This document shows positions 11,950-22,091 of a DNA stretch of 64,000 nt, in pieces (position 1 is the first letter of the stretch; every line of letters starts with the position of its first letter). A model generated the notes under the pieces. That model was not told where the DNA came from. It did no database searches and saw only the letters and a list, made by a program, of their open reading frames with translations. Both the position numbers and the translations under genes were made by a program. Source of the DNA: Onthophagus taurus (lineage: Eukaryota; Arthropoda; Insecta; Coleoptera; Scarabaeidae); the NCBI RefSeq assembly GCF_036711975.1, contig NC_091966.1, positions 27,969,501 through 28,033,500 of the forward strand, given 5' to 3'.

Positions 11950-12054
11950 CGTGGGCTAGAGCATAATTACAGTACTCGTGTGATTACACGACTCGGTCTA
12001 CGACCTCGTCGTGCAATTCTCCACACTCGTACTGTAATTATGTTTGTAGCCCAC
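11950..12054. repeat. ~105-bp imperfect palindrome beside the MITE
   Basis: The left arm GTGGGCTAGAGCATAATTAC pairs with the right arm ending gtaattatgtttgtagcccac, and acagtactcgtgtg pairs with cacactcgtactgt. A similar palindrome lies next to the related MITE at 59893-59987. The single strand could fold into a long hairpin. Confidence 0.75.
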
Positions 12055-12596
12055 TTGTAATATAAATAACTATTAATTACTTAATATGCTTAATGTTCAA
12101 CATTTAGAACAGGTAAAATAATATTGATTTCAGTGAATTTAATGTTTATACTTAGTGCCTGGAACAGTTAAAATACCCCTTTATTAAAAAAAATTGTTCG
12201 TAATAATGTTTCAACAATACAGTGAAAATGGCAAAAAATGAAATTTTGCACGATTGTCGTATATTAACGATATCTCCGGTAAAATACGTTCGACCATGGT
12301 GTCCAATGCTTCGAAATTTAGAGAATTAAATGTTCTACAGGATAGAATAGCAAATAGAATAGCTTTTTTGTTCATATATAATTCTGATCATTACGATGCG
12401 ATTAAGTGATAAAAAAATGGGAAAAATGAAAAAAAATTTGATTTTGTTGAGTTATTTAGGCTGTAGCAATATAACGGAGAGTCCGATATATGTCATTAAT
12501 ACCTCAAAATGTTCGTCTGGAACTCTACTTTCATGTCCATATAGCTACAGAAGCACACTATGCAAAATAAAAAATATACTGAACATGAACCGTTAC

Positions 12597-12744
12597 TATG
12601 TTTTTTAATTTACGATTTTACACGTTTTTGGGAGTGTCGAAAATTGGACGCGATGCAGAAAAACTGAAGAGTTTCAGAATCAGCACAACATTTTACGTTA
12701 TACAAAAATATCACAGTCTTCGAGATTTTTCTTGTAAACTAGTG
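12597..12744 (-). repeat. Right terminal inverted repeat of the CACTA-like element
   Basis: The reverse complement starts CACTAGTTTACAAG and follows the left arm through aactgtgatattt-like and cagaatcagcacaac-complementary motifs. The outer tip is followed by TAATCGG, giving the candidate TAA duplication. Confidence 0.75.
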
Positions 12745-13285
12745 TAATCGGAATATTACAGTTGATAATTGGTTTACATCAATCTATCTTGTAGAACGAT
12801 TGGTGGAACCATAAAATAAGAAAAGAAAACTAGAAAATTTCACTAAAGATATCATGTTGATACGTTTACGTTGGAGCCATGTTGGATACATGTACGGTAA
12901 TTTCACTAAATGTACAGTGTACGGTCCAAAGGTGAATGCCGTAAAAATATGTACGGTAATTTAGAAATATGTAATTTAATTTAAGAAAATACGTATTATA
13001 CGCAGAATGGCGTTAGATAGCGTGTTAAAAGGTGGCGTAAAATGCTGTAAAAACAAAAACCACAATATTTTCATTGCTTATATTGGCGTATAATATTCTT
13101 GTGTATTCATGTCTATTCTAATTCTGTGTTTAAATTTTATAATATTCCGCTCATGTCCGCTCTATATCACAGGTGTCCCGAAACTCAAAGACAAGCAGGT
13201 ACCGCGTGAGAAATAAAAATAACATAAAGTCAATTTTATCCATTCTACCAGTGTATCAGGCGTAAAATTTATACAACGAATTCAC
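12745..13285. other. Spacer, nothing recognised
   Basis: There is no open frame with domain signal. The tetramer-like tgtacggtaattt recurs a few times around 12890-12965 as a small local repeat. Confidence 0.4.
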
Positions 13286-13489
13286 TGTACTTTAACTGGT
13301 TTAATGTATAATTTCATTTTTCTTAGTAGTTTCGCCTAAAGCGGCATCTTCAGAGACTTTTTTCAAATTTTATGAAAATAACAATTTCAAAGATAATTTT
13401 ATCGAACATTGTATAAAACGAGGTCTTGATAAACTTTTTAAACTATTAATTACTATATGTAAGTGTAAAACATTTCGTTATTTCCAAGG

Positions 13490-15097
13490 TTCTTTCCAAG
13501 TGTTGCAGAGGATTATGACGGAACAACTACAATCCTTATTAAATTCTAATCATATTTTACCTCAGAAACAATCTGGCTTTAGGCGACAGTATAGCTGTGC
13601 CACGGCACTTCTTGATCTGACAGATGACGTATTTAGAGCTCTGGATGGGGGAAGATCTACTGTACTTGTGCTTCTTGATTTCAGCAAGGCATTTGATATT
13701 TTGAATCATAACCTTTTGTTGGCTATTCTGAGGTTTATTGGTGTTTCTGATTGTGCTGTTTCCTTGTTTTGGAGCTATCTTTCTAACAGGATGCAATCGG
13801 TGAAGGTTAAATCCGTTTGTTCTGATCCTTCTACAATTGTAGCAGGTGTACCGCAAGGTTCTATTTTGGGTCCACTTTTATTTAGTATATTCACCAGCAA
13901 TTTATTTTCAAAGTTAACCTTATGTTCCTATCACTTATATGCGGATGATACACAGCTTTATTTCGACCTCATACCTGGTGAGTTGTCTCATGCATGTGAC
14001 AGAATTACTGAGGAATTGGGTCACTTATGTGTGGAGATACAAAGGCATGCTCTGGTGATCAATCCTGACAAGACCCAATGCATCTTATTTACTAAAAAGG
14101 GTAATTTATCAGTTAATAAAAATGACATTAACATTAGTATGCTAGGGGAGAAATTAAGAGTGGTGGACTCGGTCAAGAGTTTGGGTGTTGTCATTGATGA
14201 TAGGCTTACTTTTGGTGATCACATTAGGTTGATATGTAGGCGTGCGTATGGGTCCCTTAGAAGCCTCTATTTTAGTAAAATGTTTTTGTCGATAAAGCTC
14301 AAACGCCTTCTCTGTGATGCTCTAGTTTTGTCTCACTTTAATTATTGTAACGTTGTATTTGGTCCATGTCTATCTTTTGAGAGTTTGCGAAGAATTCAGG
14401 TCGTGCAGAATTCGTGTCTTCGCTTTATTTATAAATTGAGGAGAGGTGATCACGTCTCACAAGCTCTTCAGAATTGTGGTTGGCTGAATATGCGACAGAT
14501 ATTTGTTTTTCATTACTTGTCTTTTATTCATGGGATTATTTATTCTGGTAAACCTCCTTATCTTTCTCGCAAAATTACCTTCAGAACTGATGTACACAAT
14601 TTGAATCTTAGGCATGGATTTTGTATTACAGTTCCGCTGCATAGATCGTCAAAATTTCAGTGCTCGTTTTCCTATCAAGTAGCTCGTTTTTGGAATGCGA
14701 TTTCCAGTTCTGCGAGGTGTGCCCGCTCGGTTCAGTTGTTTAGGTCTATTGTTTTGCGCAAGAGGGTGTTTGATCGGTTTTTGTGATAATTGATATAATG
14801 TTGCTTTTGATTCTTTTGGTAATTTAATAATCCTAACTACTTGTTTTTATTTTTGTTTTTATTTTTATTATCTCATTTTCATTGATACTGCTCAGTTTTG
14901 ATTTGATTTAACTTTTATTTTATTTTCTGCTGCTGTTTTCATCAGGTGCAAGTAAAATCAGTGGCATTGTTTTGCCTTTTCTGCCCTTGCACCCTTTGAG
15001 CTATAATTTAAGTTTAATATTATTGTATTTTTCCTTATTATTGTATTTTATTTTTTCTAATTTGGCTCAATAAATTATTATTATTATTATTATTATT
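13490..15097 (+). mobile_element. 5'-truncated non-LTR retrotransposon (CR1/L2/jockey-like)
   Basis: It consists of a reverse-transcriptase open frame, about 300 bases of 3' untranslated region and a terminal (ATT)n run at 15071-15097, the simple-repeat tail typical of such elements. The endonuclease and the first RT blocks are missing, so the copy is a dead-on-arrival 5' truncation. The exact 5' junction between 13395 and 13490 is uncertain. Confidence 0.85.
13500..14786 (+). CDS. Reverse transcriptase fragment, uninterrupted over 428 codons
   Basis: The frame starts within RT block 1 (QRIMTEQLQSLLNSN) and is open to a stop at 14786. Visible motifs in order: KQSGFRRQYSCATALLDLTD; the first catalytic block VLVLLDFSKAFDILNHNLLL; VPQGSILGPLLFSIF; the active-site YADDTQLYF; INPDKTQCILF; and SLGVVIDDRLTFGDHI. 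A C-terminal region with HFNYCNVVFGP and RFWNAIS follows. This layout is that of CR1/L2/jockey-type non-LTR elements. The enzyme would copy element RNA at a nicked target. There is no usable start codon for a full protein and no endonuclease. The absence of stops across 1.28 kb points to a fairly recent insertion or a functional source element elsewhere. Confidence 0.88.
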   Translation: MLQRIMTEQLQSLLNSNHILPQKQSGFRRQYSCATALLDLTDDVFRALDGGRSTVLVLLDFSKAFDILNHNLLLAILRFIGVSDCAVSLFWSYLSNRMQSVKVKSVCSDPSTIVAGVPQGSILGPLLFSIFTSNLFSKLTLCSYHLYADDTQLYFDLIPGELSHACDRITEELGHLCVEIQRHALVINPDKTQCILFTKKGNLSVNKNDINISMLGEKLRVVDSVKSLGVVIDDRLTFGDHIRLICRRAYGSLRSLYFSKMFLSIKLKRLLCDALVLSHFNYCNVVFGPCLSFESLRRIQVVQNSCLRFIYKLRRGDHVSQALQNCGWLNMRQIFVFHYLSFIHGIIYSGKPPYLSRKITFRTDVHNLNLRHGFCITVPLHRSSKFQCSFSYQVARFWNAISSSARCARSVQLFRSIVLRKRVFDRFL

Positions 15098-16073
15098 ATC
15101 TTTGAAATTGTTATTTTCATAACATTTTGACGAAGTCTCTAAAGATGCCGTTACAAGTGAAACTAGTAAAACAAATTAAATTATACAATAAACCTGTTAC
15201 ACCATTTCTAAAAAAGGAGTGTCAAACTTGGCAAGAGATTTTAAAAGATTGGCTGTTTAGTCAAGATTCCAAAATGGTACAACAGTTGCCATTTTTCTTT
15301 TCAATAAAAATATAATTGACTGTTTTTAAAAAAAAAACACGTTATTTAAAAAAAATTATACTTTCGTATGCTATTTATATTTTCTCCAAAATAGGTACTC
15401 AATATCTACGCAGAAACGTGGATTCAACAAGATGGTAAAAAACTATTAGTTATTTTGTTATACTTAAAATAAATTTTTACCTATTCGTTTTATAGAATTT
15501 ATACAGGGTGGTCCGTTACTAATGGGACACAGAGCAACAGTGAATTCCTTATATTAAATTATTACGATTTAACCCAATTTATGTTAGTCCAATTGTTAAT
15601 AACAACGAAGATACAGATGGTTAAAGTTAATACTTTATTTTCGTTTTTCTTTAATAATTTCGTTGTCTCTTACATTATGAACATGAAAATTGGTACATTA
15701 TCATTTTTTAATACAATAAATAATAATTTGGTGTTAGTTTTGATTTATCTTTCAGATGGCGCTGTCTACCATAAAAAACCACCCTTAAAGTAGTCATATC
15801 TTTTTCATCGTTAAAATTTTTACAACTCACATAACATAAAACAGTTTCTCAGACATTTTTATATAAATTTGGTATACCTATCAATATTCTCTAAAGTTCT
15901 CCGTTCCCGAGATAATCACTGTTTAAGGGCACTTTGCAAAATTTAATATCTCAGTAACATCAGTTGGCGTTGACAAAGTTTTTATTTAGTCAAACACTAG
16001 ACAATCAGTTTGACATTCAGTTTCATTTTACGCTCAGTATTATTGTAATCAATGTATTTGTTACTTTGAAATA

Positions 16074-17150
16074 ATGCCCCGGCATAATTTTTTTTCTAAC
16101 ACGGAAATGCGTGATATGGTGTGCATATACGCTCAAGAAAAGTTTAATGGAAGGGAAGCGTGCAGAAGATATTTATTAAAATACCCCAACAGAAGACAAC
16201 CAAATCACAAGTTATTTAAAAATTTGTATGACCGCTTAGGTGAGACTGGTTCATTTCGTCGTAAACGAAATACAGGTCGTCCAAAAAAGATTTCCGTTGA
16301 TGAAGAAGATGAAGTTTTACTACGAGTTAGTAACAACCCAAAAGTTAGCTCTAGACGTTTGTCAGCTGCAACCGGGTTAAGCAAGTCGTCAATTCTATGA
16401 ATATTAAAAAAAGAAAGACTGTATCCATACCATTTTGTACCTGTACACGCCTTACTGCCTACTGATTTAAGAGTTCGGTTAGAATTTGCTAATTTTATCA
16501 AAAATCGGCAAAATTCTGACCCATCGTTTATTGCCAACATTTTATTTACTGACGAGGCGACATTCACTCGTAGTGGGGTTTTTAATTTTAAAAATTATCA
16601 TGTTTGGGAAACTGAAAACCCACACATGACACGGCAACGGCATTTTCAACATGAATTTAAAATAAATGTTTAGTGTGGAATAATTGGAAATTATGTGTTG
16701 GGTCCGCGGGAATTACCAAATAATTTGAACGGCCACAATTATTTACAGTTTTTGCAAAACCAAGTAGACGATATGTTGGCTGAGTTACCATTAAATATTT
16801 GGACTGTCATGTGGTTTATGCAAGATGGAGCACCACCCCATTTTTCCAGGCAAGTGCGAGATTATCTCGATATGAATTTTCCACGAAGATGGATTGGCCG
16901 AGGTAGTCATTACACTTGGCCACCACGAAGTCCCGATTGTAATCCTATGGATTTTTGCGTATGGGGATTTGTAAAATCCCTTGTTTACAAAGACAATCCT
17001 GAAACTCGTGAGGAACTGTTTCAAAAAATTGTAAAGACAGTGGATATCATTAGGAATGAACAAATATTATTTAACATAAGAAGATCATTTTCTAAACGGA
17101 TTGGAAAATGCATTGAAGCTAACGGTGGTCACTTTGAACACTTACTCTAA
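16074..17150 (+). pseudogene. DD41D mariner-class transposase with two nonsense codons
   Basis: One continuous frame of 358 codons is interrupted only by TGA at 16398-16400 and TAG at 16672-16674. Context suggests arginine CGA and tryptophan TGG originally, so each is a single transition. The N-terminus holds helix-turn-helix DNA-binding regions (GREACRRYLLKYP, then RRLSAATGLSKSSIL), joined by a basic GRPKK hook. Catalytic residues are visible: D in LFTDEATF, D in MQDGAPPHFS and D in SPDCNPMDFCVWG. The second and third are separated by 41 residues. The protein would bind the inverted repeats and cut and paste the element. As read it cannot make a full-length product. Confidence 0.88.
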
Positions 17151-17316
17151 TGCAGTTCATTTTAATTGTTATTATTATTTCCTCTTTTTGTTCGATGTTA
17201 TTATTATTAAAATGTTTAAATAAATTATAGTCGTTATTAAAATCGATTTTTAATATAGTAATTCTGTTAATATTTTTGTAACATCAACTTATGTTTGTGG
17301 ATAGTTAAATTATATC

Positions 17317-17513
17317 TGAAAGATAGATCAGAACTATACTAATTTATCATTTATCATCTTAAAAAGTAATAATATAAAAATTTTAATGTTCATAATTTAA
17401 GAAAAAGCGAAATTATTAAAAAAACAACGAAATTAAAGTATTAACTTTAACCAACTCTATCTTCGTTATTATTAACAATTGGACTAAGATAAATTGAATT
17501 AAATCGTAATAAT
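17317..17513 (+). repeat. Extra diverged copy of the terminal-repeat segment
   Basis: This segment parallels 17749-17948, the outer part of the right terminal repeat, in the same orientation. It starts at ctgaaagatagatcagaact and ends at ggactaagataaattgaatt aaatcg, split here for length. It is more diverged than the left arm is from the right arm. It therefore predates the present element or came from a related one. Confidence 0.8.
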
Positions 17514-18320
17514 TTTACGAGACTTTTTCACCGCCAACTAATGTTTATTGAGCATAGTGAAATTTTGCAATGTGCGCTTAAATAGTGATTATCTCGGGAA
17601 CGGAGAACTTTAGAGAATATTGATAGGTATACCAAATTTATGTAAAAATGTCTGAGAAACTGTTTTATGTTATGTGAGTTGTAAAAATTTTAACGATGAA
17701 AAAGATATGACTGCTTTAAGGGTGGGTTTTTAAGGTAGACAGCGCCATCTGAAAAAGAAATCAAAACTAATACCAATTTATTATTTATCGTCTAAAAAAA
17801 TACTAATGTACCAATTTTCATGTTCATAATGTAAGAGACAACGAAATTATTAAAGAAAAACGAAAATAAAGTATTAACTTTAACCATCTGTATCTTCGTT
17901 ATTATTAACAATTGGACTAAGATAAATTGGGTTAAATCGTAATAATTATATGTAAGGAATTCACTGTTGCTCTGTGTCCCATTAGTAACGGACCACCCTG
18001 TATATATATTCGCAAAACCTTTTTTATAACTATCATTTTTAGTACAAGTACTAAATATTTATACATAAAATACGGTAATTTTCGTTTTCAAGTACGGTAC
18101 TACAACCTCCACTGTGTGGCAACACTGGTGGGAGCTGCGATAAACGATAAGAGCGACGATACTAACAAAACATAGAAAATGTTGTCATTGTGTCATATGC
18201 AGGTGTTTATATTGGAGCCACCAACGACGCGTTATCACACGCTTGACAGCCGAGTAACGATAAGAGCGACGCTAATAATTGTATTCCCTATTTTCTTTGC
18301 TATTATCAGGTGTGGTTGGC

Positions 18321-21214
18321 ATGGATGTCGACTGTTTAATTGGAGAAGTTTTTGTTAGATCCCCATTGTGGGACCAAAAAAATAAAAATCACCACAACAG
18401 ATTTGTTCTCGACAAATTATGGCACGAAGTAGCTGTAAAATTGAGTACAACACGTAAGTAGAAATTTAAATTAACATTAAACATTAATTTTAAATTAATA
18501 AATTAAATAAAAGATAAATTAAATTGATTCTATTTAATTTCTTTAAATTGGTGTGAACAATAATAGGAAAACAGAAATAACAGAAAAATGTATAGGATGT
18601 CCCGTTAAGGGTACGGAGCGGCTGTATCTCGACAACGGAAAGGTCTAGAGGTTTGGGAAAAAAATCCTTATAAGCATAGAGGGCAAAAGAAATAGCTGGA
18701 AATAATTTTGAAGTTCGTAATTCGACCGCTAGGGGACGTACCTGCCATAGCGATAGATAAAATTCCCGCTATCTCAGAAAGTTACACGATAAGCTACAAT
18801 TTGGACAACATCATTTAGTAGCTTTGATAATACCGCATCGCTTTTGTTTGCCAATGCGTTTTCAAATGTTTACATTTTAATATCTTCAACCCATTTAAAT
18901 ATTTTTGGACTTGTTTGAAAGAGCATTTTATGCTTTTATGCTCTTTTAAAAGATATTTTTAGTGAGACCGTTTGGTTTAAAACAAATAAGCTAGAGGACT
19001 TTATCTGCAACGATTACATATTTTTCGGATTTTTGAAAAAAGTTGAATGGAACGGTACTATTTACTTCACAGACCCTTAGTCACAATAAAATTTGCTAAA
19101 TATTAGTGAAAACCGCATCTCGATATCTCCATCCATTCTCGAATTATAGAAGAAAATGTTAAAAATTCGTATATCTTAATCGGATCAAATTACTTTAGCA
19201 AACAAATAAGAGAGCACAAAAATGTTATTACCTAGAGCCTTTTTTCACACTTTATCCAAGCTTAGAACTGGTTAAAATCTACTCTTGAGGCGTGTTTAAA
19301 AGCCAACGGTTCAATGAAACATCAACAATGATAATAAAACAAAATAAACCAAATCACATAGAATAACTTACATTTTTAAAAATTTCTAAAAATAGCTCAC
19401 AAATGTTCGAAATGCCTTTCATGCCCTCGATCCATTTATTTAATCTAGTTTCGACGGAAAAAACGCTGTTTAAGTTTCCGCCCTGGACACTTTTCTAATG
19501 GCATTTAGTGTTTTGCCATATTTTCCCTGGTTATTGGTTTTTCTTGAAAAGTCAGGTCGTTTAGTTTACCCTATTGATAAGGAGGTGAAAGCAATGTTGG
19601 TTTTGCTCGAACCAAGAATGCATATTATGCAAGTTTACACCAGCTTGTTGAGAGATGCTTCATGCATCCATAGCATTTGTGATAAAACGTTTGGATTTGC
19701 CCGAATCATATTTAAAACTCAATGATGCTGTTTTGACTAATATTTAGCAAATTTTAAGGTCTTCCAGTATTACTTGGTATTACTTGGTGTGGTCTTGCGT
19801 TGGTTGTACTTGTTTCTTGCACTTGATGGTTAATGCCTTCTCTATCAATAATAATATTATGCAGCAAACTGATGCACTTAACAATATCATCACCTACATT
19901 CGTAGATGTTTGTATGGCTGTTCCTAAAATTCTCCACTTTGAATACAGTATTCCAAAAGCACATTCTTCGTGCTCTTGATAATCTAGCATTAAAGTATTC
20001 CTTATCTGCATCAATTTGTTGTCTTCTATAAGGTTTCAATAGATTAGGGAGATATGGCTTCATCACCTATGATTACATGGAGTACAGTGATGTCTCAGTT
20101 TGGTAAAGCACAATCGTTAAGAATGTTAAGTCGCCCATCTGACAAGTACAAAAACAAACCTGAAGACCTAAAAGATTCCCCATCACTCTGTTTGCCATAA
20201 CCTCCAATATCAATGTTTGTAAATCTATAATTAGCATCAACTAATCCTTGTAAAACAATTGAAAAATATTGTTTATAGTTATAAAACATTGTACTAGAAT
20301 GAGCAGGGCAGTTTAATCTAATATGTTTCCCGTCAATGGAGCCAATGCAGTTAAGGAAGCTTCAAATCTTATAATAATCGTCTGCTATTTTCCTAAAATC
20401 ATGTTCGCTAGGAATTTTCATGTGTAACAGTTGAAGTGTTTCCCAGATCATTTTAACCACTTCTCCAACAATTCATGAAATTGTTGCAACTCCCATCCAG
20501 AAACTAAATGCCAAACTTCTAAACGATTGACCAGTTGATAAATACCTGTAATGTAATACAATCCGGTTTGTTTATTTGTTTACTATTTCATTTCAGTTTT
20601 TATTATTTATTTTAGCGACAGCAGTACGAAACAAATGGAAAAGTTTACGGGATAAATTTAGGACTACCTTGGCGTCGATTCCAAAACCAGAATCTGGAGA
20701 TCCCCAAATAAATTGTTATAGAGGAGAATGGAAGCATTTTAAAAGTCTTTTGTTTTTAAAAGATCAGTTTACTACTAGGAAATCGAAGGGTAATTTCCCC
20801 AAAAATGATGAAAATATTTTTAATGAGTCATCCCAATTGATACAACATGAAATTAACGAATATGAACAAGCAGTGGAAGACATCATCCAATCTCCACAAG
20901 AGGATCTTGAACATTTGGACTCGGCGGCGTCTAGCGTTACACCAACTTCATCCCAACCTTCTAGTTCTGCTAGAAACTGCCCGAAAAAGCGTATAGCAAA
21001 TGAAGATATCGGTCAGGCTTTACTACTGGTAAAAAAGCAAAAACTGGAGTTTTTAGAACAAAATAGAAATAAAAATGAAGATGATGAAGATTTAAATTTT
21101 TTTAAAAGCTTACTACCACATGTAAGAACATTTTCAGCTTACGATAAGCTAGAATACAGAATGAGGATAATGAAATTAACTCAGGAATTCGTGAAACCAA
21201 GCGAAAACACTTAA
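18321..21214 (+). CDS. MADF-BESS accessory protein of PIF/Harbinger element, 2 exons
   Basis: Exons are 18321-18453 and 20616-21214. The donor is aacac|gtaagt and the acceptor ttttag|cgacag. Phase 1 joins as C|CG, giving 243 residues. The N-terminal half is a MADF (Myb/SANT-like) DNA-binding domain split by the intron: SPLWDQKNKNHHNRF, then DKLWHEVAVKL, then VRNKWKSLRDKFRTTLASIP. A low-complexity acidic and Ser-rich linker with RNCPKKRI follows. The C-terminus has a BESS-like motif (FFKSLLPHVRTFSAYDKLEY followed by RMRIMKL). In PIF/Harbinger elements such a protein helps carry the transposase to the nucleus and to the ends. The frame is intact, so it could still be expressed, although the partner transposase inside the intron is dead. 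Co-option by the host cannot be judged from one copy. Confidence 0.8.
19741..20560 (-). pseudogene. Degraded PIF/Harbinger transposase inside the MADF gene intron
   Basis: Reading the minus strand from 20560 gives HDFRKIADDYYKI, a stop, then NCIGSIDGKHIRLNCPAHSS (first catalytic D) and MFYNYKQYFSIVLQGLVDAN. Further on come TNIDIGGYGKQSDGESFRSS and, after a break, EHEECAFGILYSKWRIL (catalytic E) and VKCISLLHNIIID. Several stops and missing pieces, including the segment with the second catalytic D, show it is inactive. It belongs to the DDE_Tnp_4 type. The opposite orientation to the MADF gene is usual for this superfamily. Confidence 0.8.
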
Positions 21215-22091
21215 AAAATACTATAAAATTAAATGTTAAAAATTAAATATGGAATGTTAGATATTTGATATTTAACCTAGTCATCATGTGAAATACTGGA
21301 TTTCGGCTGAAGTTTTTTTTTTATATCTTATTTGTGTTAGCGTAAATATTTTAATAAAATATCACTACATTTACTGTAATCATTAGCCGCTCTTCGGATA
21401 AAATAGGTCTACATGACAATTTCTCCATCATTTTTCAATCCCATCAGAGATGTACGAAAGTATATAATCAAATTCTCATGAACTTTGCAGGGTGTTGCCT
21501 TAAGTGTTTGTAAAGATGATGAAATTCTCCAAAAATTGCTTTTATGTAATATAATAAATGAAACGTCACCTACACAGCAGAGATCGTCGCTATTATCACA
21601 GCTCCACCATACTGCATAGTATCATAAAAATGAATTTTGCGCTGCTCTCATCGTTTATCGCAGCTCCAACATAAACGTACCCTTAGGACGTTCGTCCACC
21701 GAGAAAACCATTATGAGGCAACTGGTTGCTCGCGACCAAGCAACCAATGGCGAGATTAGTTATAACACAACTATTACATTAAAATTAGTAGTAGCTCGTT
21801 CACAGCAGCGACTATCACCGATTGTAGATGGCAACCGATCGCGTACGACCAAACTGGTTGATCGCCGTGAATCAATTGTTTACGACCGTTGAGGTAGTAG
21901 TAATTGTTTTTCCGATGATTTTTTAAAAATTATCGAAGATTACTAACCTTAGAAAAATCATAAAATATTAGGTGGGGTTTAAAAATTATTTTCTCAAAAA
22001 CTAAACAGTTGTTTACGACCGTTGAGGTAGCAGTGGTTGTTTTTTCTATTCGTCCATATAGAAGTGCATTCGTTTTACTTGAAATAAAATT

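Larger units (their letters stand above)
8341..12744 (+). mobile_element. Candidate CACTA-type DNA transposon with ~150-bp inverted ends
   Basis: The left arm (8341-8503) reads CACTAGTTCACAA, then tcgaagactgcgatat, ttgtgctgattctgaaactg and cgtaaattaaaaaaca. The reverse complement of 12597-12744 gives CACTAGTTTACAA followed by the same series of motifs in the same order. The tips are CACTA, and the trinucleotide TAA flanks both sides (8338-8340 and 12745-12747). CACTA/EnSpm elements have CACTA tips and 3-bp target duplications. Inside lies a decayed gene of a multicopy arthropod family, an inserted hAT element, a partial tandem duplicate and a MITE plus palindrome. Assignment to CACTA/CMC is inference from tips, target duplication and a possible DDE layout. 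The inverted repeats themselves are plainly visible. Confidence 0.6.
13286..15207. repeat. ~110-bp inverted repeat pair flanking a retroelement
   Basis: The left arm 13286-13394 and right arm 15098-15207 are inverted copies. The left arm in reverse complement reads atctttgaaattgttatttt, then gtctctgaagatgccgc, gcgaaacta and gaaattatac. The right arm reads the same order with mismatches. Each arm holds a CTGAAGATGCCG..GGCGAAAC-like block that resembles a hammerhead core (better kept in the left arm). The arms meet a retroelement that fills the space between them. Confidence 0.7.
15504..18000 (+). mobile_element. Tc1/mariner-class DD41D element with ~440-bp inverted repeats
   Basis: It starts CAGGGTGGTCCGTTACTAAT at 15504 and ends with the reverse complement at 18000. 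TA dinucleotides on both sides (15502-15503 and 18001-18002) form the target duplication. The arms 15504-15944 and 17561-18000 are about 440 bases each and remain highly similar. The element is 2497 bp and encodes a single transposase (16074-17150). Very long terminal repeats and the DD41D spacing suggest a rosa-like family; that family name is inference from the counted spacing. Confidence 0.92.
18131..21667 (+). mobile_element. PIF/Harbinger element 1
   Basis: The left end GGAGCTGCGATAAACGATAA matches the reverse complement of the right end (cgtttatcgcagctcc at 21652-21667), over about 28 bases with mismatches. Subterminal gagcgacg-type repeats recur at 18249-18275 and, in inverted form, at 21588-21607. 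Inside are a two-exon MADF-BESS gene on the plus strand and, within its intron on the minus strand, a ruined Harbinger transposase. That two-gene content is diagnostic of PIF/Harbinger. I could not find a clean 3-bp target duplication. Confidence 0.75.

Noticed and set aside
15127..15434. Two possible exons (TWQEILKDWLFSQDSKM and VLNIYAETWIQQDG) with splice-like edges between the inverted repeat and the DD41D element
   Set aside because: The first half of the frame is the repeat arm itself, the protein matches no family I know, and no further exons follow. It could be a trace of a host gene but cannot be supported.
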